Assembly (NCBI GenBank): GCA_964245345.1
Contig: CAXTMS010000198.1
Location: 1 to 6,628, forward strand
DNA length: 6,628 nucleotides
From: Lichenicola sp964245345
Lineage (GTDB): Bacteria > Pseudomonadota > Alphaproteobacteria > Acetobacterales > Acetobacteraceae
Direction of reading: 5' to 3'
In this document: in pieces, positions 1 through 5,358 of the stretch
How positions within the stretch are numbered: position 1 is the first letter of the stretch
How the letters are laid out: each line of letters opens with the position of its first letter
Notes under the pieces: generated by a model
Seen by the model: only the letters and a program-made list of their open reading frames with translations
Told to the model about the DNA's origin: nothing
Databases searched by the model: none
Made by a program: the position numbers and the translations under genes

Positions 1-1878
1 ATCGCGGTGCTGATCCCGCTCCTGTTCATGGGCGACGTGGTCGGGCGGCTGTTCCACGAGTTCGCCATCACCCTGTCGGTGACCATCGTGCTGTCTGCGG
101 TGGTGTCGCTCACCCTGGTGCCGATGCTGTGCGCGCGGATGCTGCGCGAGCAGCCGCACCATCCGCAGGGTGCCAAGCTGCAATCCGGAAGCCGCTTCTC
201 GCGTGTGTCGGAAGCCGCGATCGATCGCACCATCGCCGGCTATGGCCGTGCGCTCGACGTGGTGCTCAGGCACCAGCCGCTCACCCTGCTGGTGTTCGTG
301 GCCACGCTGGCGGCGACCGTGGTGCTGGCGGTGGTCATCCCCAAGGGCTTCTTCCCGGTCCAGGACACCGGCGTCATCCAGGGCATCTCGGTGGCGGCGC
401 AGGACACCTCGCTCGCGGCGATGTCGCGCCACCAGCAGGCGCTGGCGCGAGCGATCCTCGCCGACCCGGACGTGACCAGCCTGAGCTCGTTCATCGGCGT
501 CGACGGCAGCAACATGACGCTGAACCAGGGCCGGTTCCTGATCAACCTGCGGCCGCACGACCAGCGCAGCCTGACCGCGTCCGGCGTGATCCGGCACCTG
601 CAAAGCGAGGTCGCCGGCGTGGTCGGCGTCCAGCTGTTCATGCAGCCGGTGCAGGACCTGTCGCTCGACACCGCGGTGTCGGCCACCGAGTACCAGTTCG
701 TGCTGGAAACCCCGAACTACGACGACTTCAAGGCCTGGGTGCCGAAGGTGGTGGCGAAGCTCCAGGCGCTGCCGCAGCTGGCCGACGTCACCTCCGACCT
801 GCAGGCGACCGGCCTGGTCGCCATGGTCACCCTGGACCGCGCCACCGGCGCCCGGTTCAGCATCACCCCCGAAACGGTCGACAACGCGCTCTACGACAGC
901 TACGGCCAGCGCCAGATCAGCACCATCTACACGCAGTCCAACCAGTACCGGGTGATCCTGGAAGCCGACCGGTCGCTGGCGCGCAGCCTGTCCAGCCTCA
1001 ACCAGCTCTACCTGCCGGGCACCGGCACCAGCACCACGACCACCACCGGCGCCGCCCACAAGCCGACCGGCGGTTTGGTGCCGCTGGACGCGGTGGCGTC
1101 GGTGAAGCTCGGCACCGCACCCCTGCTGATCTCCCATCTCGGCCAGTTCCCGGCCACCACGATCTCGTTCAACCTGCGGCCCGGCGCCTCGCTGGGGCCG
1201 GCGGTCGACGCGATCGAACGGGCGGAAAAGCAGATCGGCCTGCCGGCAAGCTTCCAGACCTCGTTCCAGGGCACCGCGTCGGCGTTCCAGTCCAGCCTCG
1301 GCAACGAGCTGTTCCTGGTGCTGGCGGCCCTGGCCGCGGTCTACATCGTGCTCGGCGTGCTCTACGAAAGCTTCATCCATCCGGTCACCATCCTGTCCAC
1401 CCTGCCCTCCGCCGGCATCGGCGCGCTGCTGGCGCTGATGCTGGCCGGCGCCGACCTGGACGTGATGGGCATCATCGGCATCGTGCTGCTGATCGGCATC
1501 GTCAAGAAGAACGCGATCATGATGATCGACTTCGCGCTGGAAGCCGAGCGCGAGGACGGCCTGGCGCCGATGCCTGCCATCCGCCGTGCCGCCATGCTCC
1601 GCTTCCGGCCGATCCTGATGACCACCCTGGCGGCGGCGTTCGGGGCGCTGCCGCTGATGCTCGGCACCGGCACCGGCTCGGAGCTGCGACGGCCGCTGGG
1701 ACTGGCCATCGTCGGCGGCCTCGCCGTCAGCCAGCTTCTGACCCTGTTCACCACCCCGGTGATCTACCTGTTCATGGACCGGCTCGGCCAGCGGACGCGC
1801 CGGTTCCTGAACCGGCACGACGCGCCGCCGCCCGACATCGGCGCGCTTCGGCCGGGCCCGGCACCCCGCCTGCCATGA
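1..1878 (+). CDS. mdtB: MdtB-like RND multidrug efflux subunit, C-terminal part (5' end outside window)
   Basis: Inner-membrane proton/drug antiporter of the HAE1 RND family, one of two non-identical subunits of an MdtBC/MuxBC-type pump. The frame is open from base 1, so the gene begins upstream; 625 residues are visible of an expected ~1,060, and the GTG at 7 is internal. Visible residues resemble remembered E. coli MdtB closely from the end of TM5 (VLIPLLFMGD) onward: TM6 (about 20-44), cytoplasmic linker, TM7 (about 94-113), the motif GFFPVQDTG, the second large periplasmic loop with ISTIYTQSNQYRV, TM8 (from about 437) and TM9-TM12. Proton-relay residues corresponding to AcrB Lys940, Arg971 and Thr978 are present: Lys in IVKKN (codon 1507-1509), Arg and Thr in RFRPILMT (codons 1600-1602 and 1621-1623). 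The TM4 Asp-Asp pair lies upstream, unseen. A Thr-rich insert is annotated separately at 1015-1074. MdtB rather than MdtC is chosen from residue similarity and from being first of the pair. Confidence 0.95.
   Translation: MAVLIPLLFMGDVVGRLFHEFAITLSVTIVLSAVVSLTLVPMLCARMLREQPHHPQGAKLQSGSRFSRVSEAAIDRTIAGYGRALDVVLRHQPLTLLVFVATLAATVVLAVVIPKGFFPVQDTGVIQGISVAAQDTSLAAMSRHQQALARAILADPDVTSLSSFIGVDGSNMTLNQGRFLINLRPHDQRSLTASGVIRHLQSEVAGVVGVQLFMQPVQDLSLDTAVSATEYQFVLETPNYDDFKAWVPKVVAKLQALPQLADVTSDLQATGLVAMVTLDRATGARFSITPETVDNALYDSYGQRQISTIYTQSNQYRVILEADRSLARSLSSLNQLYLPGTGTSTTTTTGAAHKPTGGLVPLDAVASVKLGTAPLLISHLGQFPATTISFNLRPGASLGPAVDAIERAEKQIGLPASFQTSFQGTASAFQSSLGNELFLVLAALAAVYIVLGVLYESFIHPVTILSTLPSAGIGALLALMLAGADLDVMGIIGIVLLIGIVKKNAIMMIDFALEAEREDGLAPMPAIRRAAMLRFRPILMTTLAAAFGALPLMLGTGTGSELRRPLGLAIVGGLAVSQLLTLFTTPVIYLFMDRLGQRTRRFLNRHDAPPPDIGALRPGPAPRLP
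1015..1074 (+). other. Thr-rich insert in the second periplasmic loop of the MdtB-like subunit
   Basis: About 20 codons encode PGTGTSTTTTTGAAHKPTGG between the strand ending NQLYL and the strand starting LVPLDAV. E. coli MdtB, from memory, has only a short turn (about SRDGG) here, so the net gain is about 14 residues. The DNA is dominated by ACC and ACG triplets. The place corresponds to the insert in the neighbouring MdtC-like protein at 4259-4483. A flexible exposed loop is the likely structure; no function is claimed. Confidence 0.7.
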
Positions 1879-1880
1879 GG
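1877..1880 (+). promoter_or_regulatory. Ribosome binding site GAGG that decides the mdtC start
   Basis: GAGG overlaps the stop codon of the upstream gene and lies 8 bases before ATG 1889, a normal spacing. It is only 2 bases before the in-frame GTG at 1883, too close for that codon. This favours ATG 1889, which also gives an N-terminus (MNISRPFILRPVATTLL) matching the usual MdtC start. The short gap suggests that ribosomes finishing mdtB reinitiate on mdtC. Confidence 0.7.
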
Positions 1881-1888
1881 CCGTGGCC

Positions 1889-4800
1889 ATGAACATTTCC
1901 AGGCCGTTCATCCTGCGTCCGGTGGCGACCACGCTGCTGACGGTGGCGCTCGCCCTGTCCGGCGCCTTCGCCTACACCAAGCTGCCGGTGGCGCCGCTGC
2001 CCAACGTTGCGTTCCCAGTGATCCAGGTGCAGGCGACGCAGGCCGGCGGCTCGCCGCAGGAAATCGCCGAAACGGTGGCGACGCCGCTGGAGCGGCATCT
2101 GGGCACCATCGCCGGCGTCACCGAGATGACGTCGACCAGCACGCAGAACCAGGTCCGCGTCACCATCCAGTTCGAGCTGTCGACCAACGTGGACAACGCG
2201 GCGCACGAGGTCGAGGCGGCGATCCAGGCCGCGCGCGCCGACCTGCCGAGCAGCATCCGCTCCAACCCGACCTACCGGAAGTTCAATCCGTCCGGCCAGC
2301 CGATCATGATCCTGGCGCTGACCTCGAAGACCAAGACCGCGCCGGAACTGTTCGACCTCGCCACCAACATCCTGCAGCAGCAGCTGTCCAAGGTGCAGGG
2401 CGTCGGCTACTTCCAGCCCGGCGGAAGCGCGCTGCCGGCGGTGCGCGTCGAGCTCAACCCCCTGCCGATGTTCCAGCAGGGGCTCGGCTTCGAGGACGTG
2501 CGCGCAGCTCTGGCATCCGCCAACGCCAACACCCCCAAGGGCTTCATCGACGTCGGCTCGCAGCGGTTCCAGCTCGACACCAACGACCAGGCGCGCAAGG
2601 CCGCCGACTACAAGGGCCTGGTGGTCGGCTACCGCAACAACGCGCCGATCCACCTGGCGGACATCGCCGAGATCGACGACAGCGTCGAGGACCTTCGCAA
2701 CGCCGGCTACTACAACGGCCAGCCCGCGATCATCTGCATCGTGTTCCCGCAGGCATCCGCCAACATCATCAAGACCACCGACGCGATCAAGGCGCTGCTG
2801 CCGACGCTGCAGGCGGCACTCCCTGCGGACGTGCAGCTGCACATCGGCCTGGACCGCTCCACCACCATACGCGCTTCGGTGCACGACACGCAGAACACCC
2901 TGCTGATCGCGGTGGTGCTGGTGGTGCTGGTGGTGCTGCTGTTCCTGCGCACGCTTCGCTCCACCCTGATCCCGGCGGTCGCGGTGCCGGTGTCGATCAT
3001 CGCCACCTTCGGCGCGATGTACATGCTTGGCTTCGCGCTCGACAACCTGTCGCTGATGGCGCTCACCGTGGCCACCGGCTTCGTGGTGGACGACGCCATC
3101 GTGGTGCTGGAGAACATCGCCCGGCACATGGAGGACGGCATGCCGCGCCTGCAGGCGGCGCTGCAGGGTGCGGGCGAGGTCGCGTTCACCGTGCTGTCGA
3201 TCACCGTGTCGCTGATCGCGGTGTTCATGCCGATCCTTCTCCTGCCCGGCATCGCCGGCAAGTTCTTCTACGAGTTCGCGATGACGCTGATCGTCACCAT
3301 CAGCATCTCGCTGCTGCTGGCGCTCAGCGTCACGCCGATGATGTGCGCGCTGTTCCTGCGCGTGCAGCCGCGCGTGTCGCCCGGGCAGGTGGAAGCCGAC
3401 CGGCAGCGCGCCGCGACCCGCCCGGGCCTGGTGCGGCGCGGGCTCGGTTGGCTCGCAGTATTGATCGAGCGCCTGCTCGATGGGCTGCTCGCCGGCTACG
3501 AGTCCAGCCTCCTCTGGGCGCTGCGACACCGCCGCCTCGTGGCGCTGACGCTGCCGCTGACGATCGTGCTGACCGTCGCGCTGGTCTACCGCATGCCGAA
3601 GTCGTTCTTCCCGGTGCAGGACAACGGGCTGCTGATCGGCACCATCGAGGGCGAGCAGAGCATCTCGTTCCAGAACATGGTGGCCAAGCTGGTGACGGTG
3701 CAGAAGGCGGTGCTGTCCGATCCGGACGTGTCAACCGTCGCCGGCTTCACCGGCGGACGCGGCACCAACCAGGCGCAGGTGTTCATCCAGCTCAAGGACA
3801 AGGACGTCCGGCACGACAGCAACGACGCCACCATCGCTCGGCTTCGTGCCAAGCTGTCCAGGATGATCGGCGCCCGCTTCTTCGCCTTCTCGGCCGGAGA
3901 CGTGCGGGCCGGCGCCCGGCAAAGCAACTCGCAGTACCAGTACACCCTGTCCGCCGACGACGCCGACCTGCTCTACAGCTGGACGCCGCGGATCGAGGCG
4001 GCGCTGAAGCAGCGCAGGGAACTGGTCGACGTCGACTCCGACGTGGCCCAGGGCGGCCTGTCGCAGATGGTCGAGATCGACCGCGACACCGGCGCCCGCC
4101 TTGCCATCACGCCGCAGCTGGTCAGCAACACCCTGTTCGACGCCTTCGGCCAGCGCTCGGCGTCGATCATCTACAACACGCTGAACCAGTATCACGTGGT
4201 GATGGAGGTGGCGCCGCGGTTCTGGCAGGACCCGTCGATCCTGAAGCAGATCTACGTCAGCACCGCCGGCGGCACCACCAACGGCAGCACCGCCAGCAAC
4301 CTGATCCGGACCACGCCGCTTGCCAGCAACACGTCCAGCACCTCCAGCACCAGCGTCAGCACCACGCTCGGCGACACCACCACCACCACCAGCCAGCAGT
4401 CGCAGCAGAACTCCGCCAGCAACAGCATCGCCGGCGGCAACAACACCTCCAGCGGGGCCGCGGTGTCGTCGGCGGCGGAAACCATGGTGCCGCTGCTGGC
4501 GGTGACCAAGGTGATCCCGGCGACCACGCCGCTGCAGGTGTCGCACGACGGCGGCTTCGTCGCCGCCACCCTGTCGTTCAACACGCCCGCAGGTGTCTCG
4601 CTCGGTGCCGCCGAGGAGGCGATCCAGGAAACCATGGTGCAGCTGCACGTGCCGGCGGCGATCCACGGCGCGTTCGCCGGCAACGCGCAGCAGCTGCAGC
4701 AGACCACCAGCACCTATCCGCTCGTGGTGCTGGCCGCACTGGCCGCGGTCTACGCCACGCTCGGCATCCTGTACGAGAGCTACATCCACCCGCTGACGAT

Positions 4801-5284
4801 CCTGTCCACCCTGCCGTCCGCCGGCGTCGGCGCGATCCTGGCGCTGCAGCTGTTCGGCGAGGACTTCTCCCTGATCGCCATGATCGGCGTGATCCTGCTG
4901 ATCGGCATCGTGAAGAAGAACGCCATCCTGCTGATCGACTTCGCGCTGACCGAGGAGCGCGACAACAACAAGACGCCGCACGAGGCGATCTTCCAGGCCT
5001 GCCTGCTCCGCTTCCGGCCGATCATGATGACCAGCTTCGCAGCCGCCCTGGGCGCGCTGCCGCTGGTGCTCGGCACCGGCTACGGCAGCGAGCTGCGCCG
5101 GCCGCTCGGCCTGTCGGTGGTGGGCGGCCTTATCGTCAGCCAGGCGTTAACGCTTTATACCACACCGGTGGTCTATCTTTATCTCGACCGGCTGTCGCGC
5201 TGGTGGAACCGGCTCTGGAGCCGTGGGCTCCGCCGCTCCGGCCGCCTGCCCCGGACCCTTGAACAGGACGTCACTGCCGGATGA
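1889..5284 (+). CDS. mdtC: MdtC-like RND multidrug efflux subunit, complete, with long Ser/Thr-rich insert
   Basis: Second inner-membrane RND subunit, expected to form a mixed trimer with the MdtB-like protein and use the proton gradient to expel drugs or bile-salt-like compounds. It has 1131 residues from ATG 1889; an in-frame GTG at 1883 would add two. Layout: TM1 (about 8-28, RPVATTLL), periplasmic loop 1 (PTYRKFNPS, SALPAVRVELNP), TM2 (from 338), TM3, TM4 with the proton-relay pair Asp401-Asp402 in FVVDDAIVV, TM5-TM6, cytoplasmic linker, TM7 (about 550-570), periplasmic loop 2, TM8 (about 943-965) and TM9-TM12. Lys1010 (IVKKN), Arg1041 and Thr1048 (RFRPIMMT) complete the relay, so the protein looks active. 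It is about 106 residues longer than E. coli MdtC (1025 aa). By recalled alignment the surplus is about 68 residues in the insert at 791-865, 22 in the linker at 491-540, and about 15 in the Arg-rich C-terminal tail. Its stop overlaps the next start. Confidence 0.96.
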   Translation: MNISRPFILRPVATTLLTVALALSGAFAYTKLPVAPLPNVAFPVIQVQATQAGGSPQEIAETVATPLERHLGTIAGVTEMTSTSTQNQVRVTIQFELSTNVDNAAHEVEAAIQAARADLPSSIRSNPTYRKFNPSGQPIMILALTSKTKTAPELFDLATNILQQQLSKVQGVGYFQPGGSALPAVRVELNPLPMFQQGLGFEDVRAALASANANTPKGFIDVGSQRFQLDTNDQARKAADYKGLVVGYRNNAPIHLADIAEIDDSVEDLRNAGYYNGQPAIICIVFPQASANIIKTTDAIKALLPTLQAALPADVQLHIGLDRSTTIRASVHDTQNTLLIAVVLVVLVVLLFLRTLRSTLIPAVAVPVSIIATFGAMYMLGFALDNLSLMALTVATGFVVDDAIVVLENIARHMEDGMPRLQAALQGAGEVAFTVLSITVSLIAVFMPILLLPGIAGKFFYEFAMTLIVTISISLLLALSVTPMMCALFLRVQPRVSPGQVEADRQRAATRPGLVRRGLGWLAVLIERLLDGLLAGYESSLLWALRHRRLVALTLPLTIVLTVALVYRMPKSFFPVQDNGLLIGTIEGEQSISFQNMVAKLVTVQKAVLSDPDVSTVAGFTGGRGTNQAQVFIQLKDKDVRHDSNDATIARLRAKLSRMIGARFFAFSAGDVRAGARQSNSQYQYTLSADDADLLYSWTPRIEAALKQRRELVDVDSDVAQGGLSQMVEIDRDTGARLAITPQLVSNTLFDAFGQRSASIIYNTLNQYHVVMEVAPRFWQDPSILKQIYVSTAGGTTNGSTASNLIRTTPLASNTSSTSSTSVSTTLGDTTTTTSQQSQQNSASNSIAGGNNTSSGAAVSSAAETMVPLLAVTKVIPATTPLQVSHDGGFVAATLSFNTPAGVSLGAAEEAIQETMVQLHVPAAIHGAFAGNAQQLQQTTSTYPLVVLAALAAVYATLGILYESYIHPLTILSTLPSAGVGAILALQLFGEDFSLIAMIGVILLIGIVKKNAILLIDFALTEERDNNKTPHEAIFQACLLRFRPIMMTSFAAALGALPLVLGTGYGSELRRPLGLSVVGGLIVSQALTLYTTPVVYLYLDRLSRWWNRLWSRGLRRSGRLPRTLEQDVTAG
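2912..2938 (+). repeat. Three perfect 9-bp tandem units in TM2 of mdtC
   Basis: The unit GTGGTGCTG occurs three times head to tail and in frame, encoding Val-Val-Leu three times inside transmembrane segment 2 (residues 342-350). E. coli MdtC has an equally hydrophobic but less regular stretch here. The repeat may simply reflect preferred GTG and CTG codons in a Val/Leu helix; in-frame slippage would leave the reading frame intact. Confidence 0.75.
4259..4483 (+). repeat. Low-complexity Ser/Thr/Asn/Gln insert in the MdtC-like periplasmic domain
   Basis: These 75 codons (residues 791-865) contain 19 Ser, 18 Thr, 9 Ala, 7 Asn, 7 Gly and 4 Gln, with only one Arg, one Asp and one Glu. They lie between the strand ending QIYV and the strand starting MVPLLAV. 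Remembered E. coli MdtC has about seven residues here (INNEGKA), so the net insertion is about 68. At DNA level it is rich in AGC and ACC triplets and holds a 9-bp tandem duplication TCCAGCACC (4334-4342 and 4343-4351) and five ACC in a row (4376-4390), which suggests growth by in-frame repeat slippage. The frame stays open and conserved sequence resumes straight after it, so it is part of the protein and not a frameshift. A disordered periplasmic loop is inferred. Confidence 0.85.
5129..5185 (+). other. A/T-ending codon patch near the 3' end of mdtC
   Basis: Within 19 codons there are three CTT, one TTA, three TAT and one ACA, while the surrounding gene uses almost only G/C-ending codons. 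The encoded residues (LIVSQALTLYTTPVVYLYL) are the usual TM12 sequence, so only the DNA is unusual. A small inverted repeat lies inside: ACCAC (5159-5163), four-base loop, GTGGT (5168-5172). It is about 100-150 bases before the outer-membrane factor start. No convincing -35/-10 pair with good spacing was found, so it is recorded as a composition anomaly and not as a promoter. Confidence 0.5.
5281..5284 (+). promoter_or_regulatory. ATGA stop/start overlap coupling mdtC to the outer-membrane factor gene
   Basis: The TGA ending mdtC (5282-5284) overlaps the ATG (5281-5283) of the next gene by two bases. The only Shine-Dalgarno-like sequence upstream is AGGA at 5265-5268, 12 bases from the ATG, which is rather far. 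Weak independent initiation together with a four-base overlap points to translational coupling, which would link outer-membrane factor output to the pump subunit. Coupling is inferred from the arrangement. Confidence 0.7.
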
Positions 5285-5358
5285 AGCCCGTTTCCCGCCG
5301 CACCGACCGCGCGCGCGCTCCGTCCGCCGTCCTTCTCGCCGCCCTGCTGGGCGGCTGC
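5281..5358 (+). other. Lipoprotein signal peptide with lipobox LGGC
   Basis: Residues 1-26 show a basic N-region with five Arg and one Lys, a short hydrophobic core AVLLAALL and the lipobox Leu23-Gly24-Gly25-Cys26, with the Cys codon at 5356-5358. Signal peptidase II would cut before Cys26, which would be lipidated. Residue +2 is Met, not Asp, so there is no classic inner-membrane retention signal, consistent with transfer to the outer membrane. The signal also supports ATG 5281 as the true start. Confidence 0.85.

Noticed and set aside
1883..1888. GTG 1883 as the start of mdtC
   Set aside because: Only two bases separate it from the GAGG ribosome binding site, while ATG 1889 has proper spacing and gives the usual N-terminus.
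129..1892. 587-codon + strand frame overlapping mdtB
   Set aside because: Out-of-frame shadow rich in Arg, Ala, Pro and Gly, with no membrane segments; the true frame matches MdtB throughout.
1772..3529. Long open frame of 585 codons on the minus strand
   Set aside because: It lies opposite the end of mdtB and half of mdtC. Its translation is dominated by Arg, His, Gln, Asp and Gly, typical of the antisense of a G/C-ending gene, and shows no recognisable domain.
4259..4483. Insert read as a frameshift or assembly error in mdtC
   Set aside because: Conserved MdtC sequence lies in the same frame on both sides, the length is a multiple of three, and composition and codon choice remain host-like.
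3731..4981. 416-codon open frame on the minus strand
   Set aside because: Antisense shadow of mdtC with Gly/Arg/Val/Asp-biased composition and no family resemblance; the + strand frame is clearly an RND pump.
5163..5170. Palindrome CACCGGTG as a transcription factor operator
   Set aside because: An eight-base palindrome is expected by chance in G+C-rich DNA of this length, and it encodes part of the conserved TTPVV motif; no repeated or spaced half-sites accompany it.
3343..5262. 639-codon + strand frame overlapping mdtC
   Set aside because: Out-of-frame shadow with Arg/Gln/His-rich translation and no domain; mdtC is intact in its own frame across the same stretch.
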